A DNA stretch of 64,000 bases from Microlunatus kandeliicorticis (GTDB lineage Bacteria > Actinomycetota > Actinomycetes > Propionibacteriales > Propionibacteriaceae): NCBI RefSeq assembly GCF_014137855.1, contig NZ_JACGWT010000003.1, forward strand, positions 620,001 to 684,000, written 5' to 3'. The notes under the pieces are model-generated. The model was given only the letters and a program-made list of their open reading frames with translations. It was not told the DNA's origin and searched no databases. This document shows, piece after piece, positions 1-7,975 of this stretch (the stretch's first letter is position 1; each line of letters begins with the position of its first letter). A program made the position numbers and the translations under genes.

Positions 1-337
1 TGAAGCCCTGGGCGATGGCCAGCACGATGAACAGCACCATGGTCAGCACGAAGACGCGCTTGCGTCCGAGTCGGTCGGCGATGAACCCGCCGATCAGTGC
101 GCCGATCAGCGCACCGCCCTGGACGCCCGCGGTGAGCAGGCCGAGCTGCACCGCCGACGGGTTGTACTCGGCCTTGATGAAGACGAGCAGGAACGAGATG
201 GCGTAGAGGTCCCAGGCCTCGATCAGGATCGTGGCGATCATCATCCAGCCGCCGCGACTCGACGACACGGTTCCTGGTTTGTTCAGCAGCCGCACGGTGG
301 CCTGATCGGCCAGCTCACGGAGTCTTCCCTGGTCCAC
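1..337 (-). CDS. MFS transporter, N-terminal part (cut by window edge)
   Basis: This is the N-terminal ~112 residues of a major facilitator superfamily permease; the rest lies beyond the left edge. A cytoplasmic stretch of about 30 residues precedes the first membrane helix, which carries the acidic pair in IEAWDLYAIS. A second glycine-rich helix follows, then the loop motif DRLGRKR, the MFS signature between helices 2 and 3. The helix-1 pattern resembles the sugar or metabolite:H+ symporter branch, but the substrate cannot be told. The GTG start at 337 is chosen because GGAGG lies 5 nt upstream. An in-frame stop at 371-373 limits further extension. It is divergent from the amidohydrolase. 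Confidence 0.8.
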   Translation of the reverse strand, partial: MDQGRLRELADQATVRLLNKPGTVSSSRGGWMMIATILIEAWDLYAISFLLVFIKAEYNPSAVQLGLLTAGVQGGALIGALIGGFIADRLGRKRVFVLTMVLFIVLAIAQGF

Positions 338-495
338 GACGACCTCCAGAACCTCGATGGCTGCGCCACATCATGCCACTGCGGACGGCGCTGTCCAGAG
401 GGGTGTCGACGGGCCCGGTCAAGATCGCCACGGCGGCCGTGCGCGGCTGCTCCGACAGCTGCCGGACCCGTGCCTGCGGCCCGACCCCGGACCGG

Positions 496-501
496 TAGAA
501 A
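496..501 (+). promoter_or_regulatory. Putative -10 hexamer, leaderless start of amidohydrolase
   Basis: TAGAAA ends 6 nt before the GTG at 508, the spacing expected when transcription begins at the start codon. No Shine-Dalgarno sequence is present. Confidence 0.35.
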
Positions 502-507
502 GGGCCC

Positions 508-2046
508 GTGTCCCTGATCCGTGGTGTCCGGCTGGTCCGTCCCGGGCCCGGCCCGATCGGCACCGACCGCGCCGGTACGGTCGACCTCCGCTGGTCCGAC
601 GGCGAGCAGCCGGTGATCACCGCGATCGAGCCGGAGCTGGAGCGGCTGCCGGGCGAGCCGGTGACCGAGGCTGCTGGACGCTGGGCGATCCCGGGGCTCT
701 GGGACGCGCACGTCCACCTCGGGCAGTGGGCGCTGGCCCGCACCCGGCTCGACCTGACCGGTTCGGCAGGGCCGGAGGAGGTCGTCGCCCGTGTCGTCCG
801 GCACCTGGCCACCCGCCCCGACGACGGTTCGGACGCCGACCCCCCGACGCCGCTGCTCGGCCAGGGCTACCGGTCCGGGCCGTGGGCCCGGCAGCCGACG
901 GTCGCCGAGCTGGACGCGGTGGTCGGGGACCGTCCGGTCGCGCTGACCAGCGGCGACGCCCACAACGGCTGGCTCAACACGGCCGCGCTCCGGCTGCTCG
1001 GGCTGCCGGGCCGCGACACCCCGCTCGAGGAGAACGAGTGGTTCGCGGTGATCCCGCAGCTGCAGGCGCTCACCGTCTCTCCGGCCACCGTGCTGCGGGC
1101 CTATCGCGAGGCGGTGGCCGACGCGGCCGCCCACGGGGTGGTCGGAGTGACCGACTTCGAGTTCGCCGCCAACGTCGCCGAGTGGCCTGCGCGGATGGCC
1201 GCCGGCGTCGACCGGTTACGGATCCGGGCGGCCAGCTATCCCGACGCGCTCGAGGACGTGATCAGCCGGGGGCTGCGGACCGGTGACCCGGTCGACCCGG
1301 CCCTCCCGCTGCTCCGCACCGGTCCGCTCAAGATCATCTCCGACGGGTCGCTCAACACCCGCACCGCCTACTGCTGCGAGCCCTACCCGGGGGTGCCGCT
1401 GCCCGCACCGCGCGGCACCCAGAACGTCGGGCCGGAGGAGCTGCAGCGGTTGCTGGCCCGGGCCGACGCGCACGGGATCGAGGCGGCGGTGCACGCCATC
1501 GGCGACGCAGCGGTGGCCGACGCGCTCGACGCCTTCGCGGCCACCGGTGCGCGCGGATCCGTGGAGCACGCCCAGCTGATGCGGCGCGCCGACCACGCCC
1601 GGATGGCCGCCCTGCCGGTCCGGGCCAGCGTGCAGCCCGCGCACCTGCTCGACGACCGCGACGTCACCGCCCAGCTCTGGCCCGACCGGGGCGACCGGTG
1701 CTTCCCGCTGCGCTCGCTGCTCGACGCCGGGGTGCCGCTGGCGCTGGGCTCCGACGCCCCGGTCTCGCCACTCGACCCGTGGCTGGCCATGGCCGCGGCG
1801 GTGCACCGGTCGGCCGACGAGCGTCCACCCTGGAACCCGGACGAGGCGATCACCGCCGCCGAGGCGCTGATCGCCAGCACCGACGGGCACCCGATGATCA
1901 CCGTCGGGATGCCGGCCGACCTGGTGCTGCTCGACCACGACCCGCTGCCGCGGGTCGACGGCACCGCCGAGGCGGGCGCCGCCCTCCGTGCGGTGCGGGT
2001 GGCCGCGACTATGGTCGCCGGCCGGTTCACCCACCTCGCGCTCTAG
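508..2046 (+). CDS. YtcJ-like amidohydrolase
   Basis: A 512-residue metal-dependent amidohydrolase. The metal-binding HxH is H68/H70 in WDAHVHLG, followed by the YtcJ/LAF3-type block SGDAHNGWLNTAAL near residue 150. A later HAIGD and the terminal SDAPVSPLDPW supply further metal ligands (family knowledge). Members hydrolyse N-acyl or N-formyl amides, and the natural substrate here is unknown. The usual N-terminal beta-sandwich is short. It stands alone, divergent from an MFS transporter that could import its substrate (inference). The GTG start fits a leaderless promoter. The gene ends at a pair of REP-like hairpins. Confidence 0.85.
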   Translation: MSLIRGVRLVRPGPGPIGTDRAGTVDLRWSDGEQPVITAIEPELERLPGEPVTEAAGRWAIPGLWDAHVHLGQWALARTRLDLTGSAGPEEVVARVVRHLATRPDDGSDADPPTPLLGQGYRSGPWARQPTVAELDAVVGDRPVALTSGDAHNGWLNTAALRLLGLPGRDTPLEENEWFAVIPQLQALTVSPATVLRAYREAVADAAAHGVVGVTDFEFAANVAEWPARMAAGVDRLRIRAASYPDALEDVISRGLRTGDPVDPALPLLRTGPLKIISDGSLNTRTAYCCEPYPGVPLPAPRGTQNVGPEELQRLLARADAHGIEAAVHAIGDAAVADALDAFAATGARGSVEHAQLMRRADHARMAALPVRASVQPAHLLDDRDVTAQLWPDRGDRCFPLRSLLDAGVPLALGSDAPVSPLDPWLAMAAAVHRSADERPPWNPDEAITAAEALIASTDGHPMITVGMPADLVLLDHDPLPRVDGTAEAGAALRAVRVAATMVAGRFTHLAL

Positions 2047-2050
2047 GCCC

Positions 2051-2130
2051 GCCCTTCGACAGGCTCAGGGCGCCGGGGGTGGGGCTCAGGGCGCGTTCTC
2101 CACCACGGTGCCCTGAGCCTGTCGAAGGGC
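2051..2130. repeat. Inverted pair of REP-like repeats between convergent genes
   Basis: Two copies of a repeat with core TTCGACAGGCTCA face each other at 2051-2071 and 2110-2130. The 21-bp arms are perfectly complementary and enclose 38 nt. The hairpin sits between the stop codons of the amidohydrolase and the acetyltransferase, so it could act as a bidirectional terminator. Confidence 0.85.
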
Positions 2131-2165
2131 GTCTGCCCGAGCCGCGACGCCCCGAGCTCGAAGGG

Positions 2166-3233
2166 TCAGAGCGCGAGCGTGCGGTGCCAGGACTCGGTCC
2201 GGTAGGCCGTCTCCCAGCCGAGCGAGCGGTAGAGCCCGTCGGCGCCGGTCGGCGAGTCGGCGTCGACCTCGAGGGCGACCCGGTTGCGGCCGCGGGCCGC
2301 GGTGTCGGTGATCACGGTGTGCAGCAGGGCCTTGGCCACGCCGCGACCGCGCGCCGACCGGTGCACCCCGATGTAGTCGATGTAGGAACCCTCGACGCCG
2401 GCGGCGTCGGGCGCGAGGACGGTGCTGACCACCGCCCCACCGATCCGCTCGGTCCGGTCGTCGCCCTGATCCTCGGCGTCGGCGTCGGTGATCATGGCCA
2501 GCCACCAGTGGTCCCACCGGTGCCCGGGGTCCTCGCGGAGCCGCTGGACGAACTCGCTGAAGCTCTCCCGGTAGGAGTTGAAGTGGTCGACGAACGACTC
2601 CTCGAGCACCTGGTGCACCAGCTGCAGGTCGTCGGCCAGCGGCAGGCCGTCGGGGTGGGTGCGGACCGCCCGCACATGCACCCCCGGTCGCGGCGGCGGA
2701 AACGCGTCCGGTGCCGCCTCCGCCGCGGTCACCGGCCGGACCATCTCGAGCCAGGTGCGGACGCAGGCGTACCCGGCGGCGGCCAGCCAGCGCCGCTGAC
2801 GGTCGTCGTCGGCGTAGGCGATCGCCGACAGCTGGGTGGACTCCAGCCCGCGCAGCCTGATCACCGGTTCGGCGGCGGCCGCAGCCCAGGCCAGCAGCGC
2901 CGCGGCCAGCCGGTCGGTGTCCCCCGCCGACAGCAGCGCACCGAGCGCGGGGTCGGCGGTCAGGTCGACACCGACCCGCCCGGCGGCCCGGTCGTGCACC
3001 TGGATCCAGGCCCGGACGACGTCGTCGGGGTCAGCGACCACGCGCTGGCGCCGGGTCCACGACCCGGTGCCGACCGCCTCGGAGCGGACCAGCTCGGGGT
3101 CGAGGCGGCCCGAACCCGTCATCCGCTCCTGCTGTCCGGCCCGGAGCCGGATCAGCGCGTCGACGTCGTCGGGTCGCGGGGTCCGCCAGGTCCAGCCCGG
3201 CGGGCACCAGGCGACGGCGTCGGCGGCGCTCAC
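2166..3233 (-). CDS. Double-GNAT acetyltransferase (mycothiol-synthase-like)
   Basis: A 355-residue protein with two GNAT folds, the architecture of mycothiol synthase and related actinobacterial acetyltransferases. The N-terminal half is degenerate. The C-terminal half keeps the acetyl-CoA pyrophosphate loop, visible as VHRSARGRGVAKALL, and ends with GLYRSLGWE, typical of motif B. The acceptor is unknown. A true MshD role is possible but not shown. The GTG start at 3233 has GAGG a few bases upstream and lies 11 bp after the stop of the small membrane protein, so the two are probably cotranscribed. Confidence 0.75.
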   Translation of the reverse strand: MSAADAVAWCPPGWTWRTPRPDDVDALIRLRAGQQERMTGSGRLDPELVRSEAVGTGSWTRRQRVVADPDDVVRAWIQVHDRAAGRVGVDLTADPALGALLSAGDTDRLAAALLAWAAAAAEPVIRLRGLESTQLSAIAYADDDRQRRWLAAAGYACVRTWLEMVRPVTAAEAAPDAFPPPRPGVHVRAVRTHPDGLPLADDLQLVHQVLEESFVDHFNSYRESFSEFVQRLREDPGHRWDHWWLAMITDADAEDQGDDRTERIGGAVVSTVLAPDAAGVEGSYIDYIGVHRSARGRGVAKALLHTVITDTAARGRNRVALEVDADSPTGADGLYRSLGWETAYRTESWHRTLAL

Positions 3234-3244
3234 GTCGTCCTCGG

Positions 3245-3562
3245 TCAGCGCCGGGCGTCGACCAGCGCGTACGACGCCCCGGCCGAGGCGGCGGTGACGG
3301 CCAGCACCGCGGGCCAGGGACCGATCTTCTTGGCCAGCGGGTGCGAGGCGCCGAACCCGCCGACGTAGAGCGCCGACAGCACAGCGGTCGTCCCCGGCCC
3401 GGCCTTGCGCAGCCAGGTCCGCCCGGCGTACCCGCCGGCCGCGCCGAGCAGCACGCCACCGAGCCAGCGGATGCCGGTCTCGCGGGCGGCCAGGTAGCCG
3501 CCGACCAGACCGAGGGCGACCAGCGGGGCGGTGTGGACGTCGCGGGCGGGCGTGATCTTCAC
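3245..3562 (-). CDS. Small hydrophobic membrane protein
   Basis: A 105-residue protein, not assigned to a family. It has three or four hydrophobic stretches: residues ~12-28, ~35-50, ~60-75 and ~85-100. Short loops such as TWLRKAG and HPLAKKIG separate them, so it is likely an integral membrane protein. The GTG at 3562 is preferred over an upstream ATG that would run into the photolyase start, and a TACGGT hexamer lies 7 nt before it. It is divergent from the photolyase and upstream of the acetyltransferase. Confidence 0.6.
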   Translation of the reverse strand: MKITPARDVHTAPLVALGLVGGYLAARETGIRWLGGVLLGAAGGYAGRTWLRKAGPGTTAVLSALYVGGFGASHPLAKKIGPWPAVLAVTAASAGASYALVDARR

Positions 3563-3569
3563 GACCACG

Positions 3570-3575
3570 ACCGTA
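3570..3575 (-). promoter_or_regulatory. Putative -10 hexamer for the small membrane protein
   Basis: TACGGT on the minus strand ends 7 nt before the GTG at 3562, consistent with a leaderless or near-leaderless transcript. Confidence 0.35.
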
Positions 3576-3608
3576 GCGCCCGCCGCATCCGCGGTCCTGA
3601 GCGGCACG

Positions 3609-3614
3609 TAATGT
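3609..3614 (+). promoter_or_regulatory. Putative -10 hexamer, leaderless photolyase start
   Basis: TAATGT ends exactly 6 nt before the ATG at 3621, and there is no Shine-Dalgarno sequence. Confidence 0.4.
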
Positions 3615-3620
3615 CCCGCC

Positions 3621-5063
3621 ATGGCGGCGAAGAAGACCGACGGCGGCACGGGTGGCGAGGACGTCTACCCGGGGATCCAGGCCGAGCGCGTCCAGCACCT
3701 CAACGACCACGACGAGCCCACCGGGCCGGACGACGCCGACGGCCGCTACGTCCTCTACTGGATGCAGCAGTCGGCGCGCGCCAGCTTCAACCACGCGCTC
3801 GAGTTCGCGATCCACCGCGCCAACGACCTCGAGCTGCCGTTGCTGGTCGCCTTCGGGCTGATGGACGACTACCCCGACGCGAACGCCCGGCACTACCGGT
3901 TCCTGCTCGAGGGCCTCGCCGACGTCGAGGCGGAGCTGGGCAAGCGCGACATCGCCTTCGTGCTGCAGAAGGGCGAACCGGCCGCGGTGGCCGAGCGGCT
4001 GGCGAAGGACGCGGCGCTGGTGGTGGTCGACCGCGGCTACCTGCGGCACCAGCGGCAGTGGCGCGAGGACGTCGCCTCCTCGGTCGGGTGCGCCGTGGTG
4101 CAGGTGGAGAGCGACGTGGTGGTGCCGGTCGAGCTCGTCTCCGACCACGCTGAGCACGCCGCCCGGACCATCCGGCCCAAGATCACCCAGCACCTCGACC
4201 GGTTCCTGGTGCCGCTGCGCGCCACCCGGCTGCAGAACACCACGAAGCCCCGGGTCAGCGGGGAGGACCTGTCCGACCTCGACGCGCTGCTCGGCTCGTT
4301 GACGATCGACCACAGCGTGCCGCCGGTGCCGCTGTTCACCGGCGGCACCACCGAGGGGCTGAAGGTGCTGCGGGCGTTCCTCAAGAACCGCTTCTCGACC
4401 TACGAGAAGAACCGGAACCAGCCACAGACCGACGACGTGTCGCACATGAGCAAGTACCTGCACTACGGCCAGCTGTCCCCCGTGCAGATCGCGCTGGAGA
4501 TCAAGAAGCACAGCGGGAGCAACGCCGACGCCTATCTCGAGGAGCTGATCGTCCGGCGCGAGCTGCCGATGAACTTCGTCTTCTACGAGAAGCGCTACGA
4601 CAGCTACGCAGCGATCCCCGACTGGGCGAAGAAGACGCTGAACGAGCACAAGGCGGACGAGCGCAAGAACGCCTACACCCGCAGCCAGCTCGAGAAGGCG
4701 CAGACCCACGACGAGTACTGGAACGCGGCGATGCGCGAGATGGTGCACACCGGCTACATGCACAACTACATGCGGATGTACTGGGGCAAGAAGATCATCG
4801 AGTGGTCCTCCAGCCCCGAGACGGCCTTCCGCACCACGCTCTACCTCAACAACAAGTACTTCCTCGACGGCCGTGACGCGAACAGCTTCGCCAACGTCTC
4901 CTGGCTGTTCGGCACCCACGACCGCGGCTGGACCGAACGCCCGGTGCTCGGCAAGGTCCGCTGGATGTCCGCGGGAGGGCTGGAGAGCAAGGCCAAGCCG
5001 AAGGAGTACGTCGAGAAGGTCGACCGGCTGGTCGAGCAGGTGGAGGCCGAGTCGGAGGACTGA
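3621..5063 (+). CDS. phr: Class II CPD photolyase
   Basis: A 480-residue flavoprotein of the class II deoxyribodipyrimidine photolyases, which split cyclobutane pyrimidine dimers using blue light and FADH-. The N-terminal Rossmann domain starts with GRYVLYWMQQSARASFNHAL, the characteristic class II opening. The FAD domain contains MSKYLHYGQLSPVQIA, RRELPMNFVFY and the tract MREMVHTGYMHNYMRMYWGK, followed by WLFGTHDRGW. These features separate class II from class I enzymes. Length is normal. The window also encodes an unrelated FeS-type photolyase at its far end. Confidence 0.95.
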   Translation: MAAKKTDGGTGGEDVYPGIQAERVQHLNDHDEPTGPDDADGRYVLYWMQQSARASFNHALEFAIHRANDLELPLLVAFGLMDDYPDANARHYRFLLEGLADVEAELGKRDIAFVLQKGEPAAVAERLAKDAALVVVDRGYLRHQRQWREDVASSVGCAVVQVESDVVVPVELVSDHAEHAARTIRPKITQHLDRFLVPLRATRLQNTTKPRVSGEDLSDLDALLGSLTIDHSVPPVPLFTGGTTEGLKVLRAFLKNRFSTYEKNRNQPQTDDVSHMSKYLHYGQLSPVQIALEIKKHSGSNADAYLEELIVRRELPMNFVFYEKRYDSYAAIPDWAKKTLNEHKADERKNAYTRSQLEKAQTHDEYWNAAMREMVHTGYMHNYMRMYWGKKIIEWSSSPETAFRTTLYLNNKYFLDGRDANSFANVSWLFGTHDRGWTERPVLGKVRWMSAGGLESKAKPKEYVEKVDRLVEQVEAESED

Positions 5064-5100
5064 CCGTCCGCCAGCGCGACCGGCGCGGCGCCCGAGCCCG

Positions 5101-5874
5101 TCAGCGGATGGTGAACCCGCCGTCGACGGCCAGGTCGGCGCCGTTGATCATGTCGGCGGCCCCGGAGGCCAGGAACGCGATCACCGCGGCGATCTCCTCG
5201 GGCACCGCGAACCGTCCGGCCGGGATCTCGGCCCGGTGCCGCTCGCCCTTCTCGTTGTCCCAGGCCTGCCGGCCCAGCGGCGTCAGCACCACGGTCGGGG
5301 ACACGGTGTTCACGGTGACCCCGCGCCCGCCCCACTCGAGGGCGAGCACCCGGGTCATCCCCTGCACGCCGGCCTTGGAGGCGCAGTAGGCCACGTGCTC
5401 GGGCAGCCCGACGTTCGCGGCCTGCGAGGCGAGGTTGACGATCGTCCCGCGGCCGCGGGTGATCATCCGCTCACCGAACGCCCGGCAGCACAGGTAGGTG
5501 CCGGTCAGGTTGACCTCGATGGTGGTCCGCCACTGCTCGTCGGTCAGCTGCTCAGCCGGCGCGAGCGCGACGATGCCGGCGGAGTTGACCAGCACGTCCA
5601 CCGGGCCGAGCCCGGCCTCGACCCGCTCGACCACCTCGGCCACCGACGCCGAGGAGGTGACGTCGCAGCCGAGCGCCAGCGTCGAGCCGGGCAGCTCGTC
5701 GGCGACCGCGGCCGCAGGCTCGGCCGCGCGGTCGAGCACGGCGACCGCGGCCCCGGAGCGGGACAGCAGGGCGGCGGTCGCCGCCCCGATCCCCGACGCA
5801 CCACCGGTGACCACCGCGACCCGACCGCTGAGGTCGACCGACAGCCGGGAGACATCGACCTGCGGGACGTCCAT
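5101..5874 (-). CDS. SDR oxidoreductase, polyol dehydrogenase type
   Basis: A 257-residue classical short-chain dehydrogenase. The nucleotide-binding motif TGGASGIG is at 23-30, NSAG at 97-100, and the catalytic residues are S150, Y163 and K167. The segment SPTVVLTPLGRQAW after the active site and the end GADLAVDGGFTIR resemble D-threitol/glycerol dehydrogenases of the DthD/GolD group. A sugar alcohol is therefore the likeliest substrate (inference from memory of the family). GGAGGAG sits just upstream of the ATG. The gene stands alone, convergent with the photolyase. Confidence 0.8.
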   Translation of the reverse strand: MDVPQVDVSRLSVDLSGRVAVVTGGASGIGAATAALLSRSGAAVAVLDRAAEPAAAVADELPGSTLALGCDVTSSASVAEVVERVEAGLGPVDVLVNSAGIVALAPAEQLTDEQWRTTIEVNLTGTYLCCRAFGERMITRGRGTIVNLASQAANVGLPEHVAYCASKAGVQGMTRVLALEWGGRGVTVNTVSPTVVLTPLGRQAWDNEKGERHRAEIPAGRFAVPEEIAAVIAFLASGAADMINGADLAVDGGFTIR

Positions 5875-5930
5875 GGTGTGCTCCTCCGTCGTCGGTGACC
5901 GACGCCCAATCTAGGCAGCCGCCGCTGGGG

Positions 5931-6809
5931 TCAGGCGGCCAGGTGGTCGCGGACCAGCCCGGCGACCGTGTCCGGTGCCTCGCGGTGCGGGAAGTGCCCG
6001 ACCCCGTCGAGCACCACCCGTCGGTAGTCCGCGAAGTGCGGCTCGAGGCCCTCGGACTCGACCGGCGGGTCGCACCGGTCGTCACCACCCTGGATCATCA
6101 GGGTCGGCGTCCGGAGAAACTCGACGCCGGCCAACCGCTCGCGGAGCGGGTCGTAGCGCGGGTCGCGCGGCTCGTCGGGCAGGTAGCGCGACCGGTAGTT
6201 CGACAGCGTCACCGCGAGCCAGTCCGGGCCGAAGGTCTCCGCGGTGACGGCGAAGTCCTGCTCGGTCCACCACCCGGACGGGCTCCAGGTCTCCCACTGC
6301 AGGCGGGCGAACCCGACCGGGTCGGCGGCGATCGAGTCCGCCCCGGCCGGGAAGCACATCAGCCACTGGTACCAGAAGTTCCGGCTCTGCCCGAAGCGCT
6401 CGGGCACCGCGAACCGGCCGCCCGGCTGGTAGCCCAGCGCGAGCGCGACCACCCGCTCGACCCGGTCCGGGGCGAGGGCCGCCAGACCGTAGGCGGTGCG
6501 CGCGCCCCAGTCGTGTCCGACCACCGCGAACCGGTCGAGACCGAGGGCGTCGGCCAGGTCGAGCACGTCGGCGGTCAGCGCGACCGCGGTGCCGTCGCGC
6601 GGGGTGTCGGCGGTGCGGAACCGGGTCCCGCCGCTGCCCCGGTTGTCCGGCACGATCAGCCGCAGCCCCGTGCCGTCGAGCCGGTCGACCAGCGGCTGCC
6701 AGCCGACGGCGGCGTCGGGCCAGCCGTGCACGAGCAGCACCGGCGACCCGTCCGGGTCACCGGCCTCGCGGTAGTGCAGCGACAGCGCCGGGGTCTCGAC
6801 GGTGGGCAC
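5931..6809 (-). CDS. Alpha/beta hydrolase, epoxide-hydrolase-like
   Basis: A 292-residue alpha/beta hydrolase. The nucleophile elbow is GHDWG with Asp100, and HGWP at 28-31 provides the oxyanion hole. An aspartate nucleophile with HGxP is the pattern of epoxide hydrolases and haloalkane dehalogenases. The charge-relay Asp is in GGDDRCDPP and the His in GVGHFPHREAP. A tryptophan-rich cap domain lies between. The GTG start lies 6 bp after the upstream stop codon, so it is cotranscribed with the beta-propeller gene. Confidence 0.85.
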   Translation of the reverse strand: MPTVETPALSLHYREAGDPDGSPVLLVHGWPDAAVGWQPLVDRLDGTGLRLIVPDNRGSGGTRFRTADTPRDGTAVALTADVLDLADALGLDRFAVVGHDWGARTAYGLAALAPDRVERVVALALGYQPGGRFAVPERFGQSRNFWYQWLMCFPAGADSIAADPVGFARLQWETWSPSGWWTEQDFAVTAETFGPDWLAVTLSNYRSRYLPDEPRDPRYDPLRERLAGVEFLRTPTLMIQGGDDRCDPPVESEGLEPHFADYRRVVLDGVGHFPHREAPDTVAGLVRDHLAA

Positions 6810-6815
6810 GCCGGC

Positions 6816-7712
6816 TCAGACCGGGTAGGCGACGTAGCCGAACCGGTCGCCGGTCGGCGCCCAGCTGTTCACGTTGATCGTGCCCTGGCCACCGAACAGC
6901 GACACCACGGTCTCCGCACCGGCCCAGTCGTGGTCGCGCACCAGCTTGAGCTCCACCGGCAGGTCGGCCGGATGGCCCTCGGTGCCGGTCGGGAAGCTGA
7001 TGAAGGTGGCCAGCCGCCCGCTCGGCTCCCAGTGTGGGAACCAGTTGACCCGGTCGTCGTCGGTGAGCTGCTCGAGCCCGGACCCGTCGGGCCGCATCCG
7101 GGCGATCTGGGCGTGCCCGGGCCGGCGGGCGAAGGCCTCGGTGTTGAGGTAGATCCACTCGCCGTCCGGGCTGAACTCGCAACCGTCGGTCAACGCCTCG
7201 CCGTGGGTCAGCCGGGTCTCCGCGCCCGTGGCCACGTCGACCAGATAGACGTCGGCGGTGCGCGCGCCGGTCCAGCCGTCCGCGCCGAGCTCGAGCCCGA
7301 TCGAGGCCAGCGTGCGGCCGTCGGGACTGATCCCGTGCAGGAAGTGGAAGAACCGGCGTCCGTGGTCGGTCCGGTGGTCGTCAGTGATCCGCCGGGCCGC
7401 ACCACCGGACAGCGACCCGAGGTAGAGGTGCCCGTCGTTGGCCGAGACCACCACCTGCTCGCCGTCGGGGTGCAGCACGTGGTCGTTGTTGAGCTCGGGG
7501 ACGTCGAGCGCGATCCGCACCGGCTCGCCGCCGGCCACCGGCAGCCGCCAGAGGACGCCGTCACCGTTGACGATCAGCGCCTCACCGTCGACCGTCCAGT
7601 TCGGCGCCTCGAGCAGCACCTCGCTGCTGCGGTGGACCAGCTCCGGCGGACGTCCGTCGGTGAAGCCGATCGTGATCTCGGTCTGCTGCCCGGGGGCCAG
7701 GGTGCGTGCCAC
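6816..7712 (-). CDS. TolB-like WD40/PD40 beta-propeller protein
   Basis: A 298-residue protein made of repeated PD40-type blades, seen as LHPDGEQVVVSA, ISPDGRTLASIG, FSPDGEWIYLN and WEPSGRLATFIS. No signal peptide or membrane helix is visible, so it is probably cytosolic. It resembles periplasmic TolB propellers only in fold. Some relatives act as oligosaccharide or lactone-handling enzymes, but no catalytic residue can be named here. The GTG at 7712 has a GAGAGGG stretch upstream; longer frames would run into the xdh promoter region. First gene of a two-gene operon with the hydrolase. Confidence 0.75.
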   Translation of the reverse strand: MARTLAPGQQTEITIGFTDGRPPELVHRSSEVLLEAPNWTVDGEALIVNGDGVLWRLPVAGGEPVRIALDVPELNNDHVLHPDGEQVVVSANDGHLYLGSLSGGAARRITDDHRTDHGRRFFHFLHGISPDGRTLASIGLELGADGWTGARTADVYLVDVATGAETRLTHGEALTDGCEFSPDGEWIYLNTEAFARRPGHAQIARMRPDGSGLEQLTDDDRVNWFPHWEPSGRLATFISFPTGTEGHPADLPVELKLVRDHDWAGAETVVSLFGGQGTINVNSWAPTGDRFGYVAYPV

Positions 7713-7759
7713 CGGTCCACCCTCTCGCACGCCAGCGGCCCGGTGGTCAGCCGGTCGTC

Positions 7760-7776
7760 TTTCCGCAGATCGGAAA
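7760..7776. promoter_or_regulatory. Palindromic operator-like site upstream of the purine operon
   Basis: TTTCCG-CAGAT-CGGAAA is a perfect 6-5-6 palindrome in the divergent region between the propeller operon and xdhA. A second TTCCGAAAA follows within 10 nt, and the patch is A/T-rich for this genome. A possible -10 (TAGTGT, 7817-7822) lies downstream. The binding protein is unknown. Confidence 0.4.
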
Positions 7777-7975
7777 AAAGGTTCCGAAAAGTCTGGCGCC
7801 CCTCGGGAGCAGCCGCTAGTGTCCCGCGCATCGACGGTCGTTCCGCATGGACAACCGGCCGTCGCCTGCAAGAGCCCGTAACAACCATGCGCCAACTTCG
7901 TCACAGCCGTGGCGGGTGGGACGTCAGCGCACGGACAATGCGCGTGAGCACGGACGCGCAAGGACGGGGGTCGTC

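Noticed and set aside
2166-4919. A 917-codon open frame on the minus strand covering the acetyltransferase and the photolyase region
   Set aside because: Only its last ~355 codons look like protein. The rest is antisense to the class II photolyase and has the Val/Gly/Asp-rich composition of a GC-rich shadow frame.
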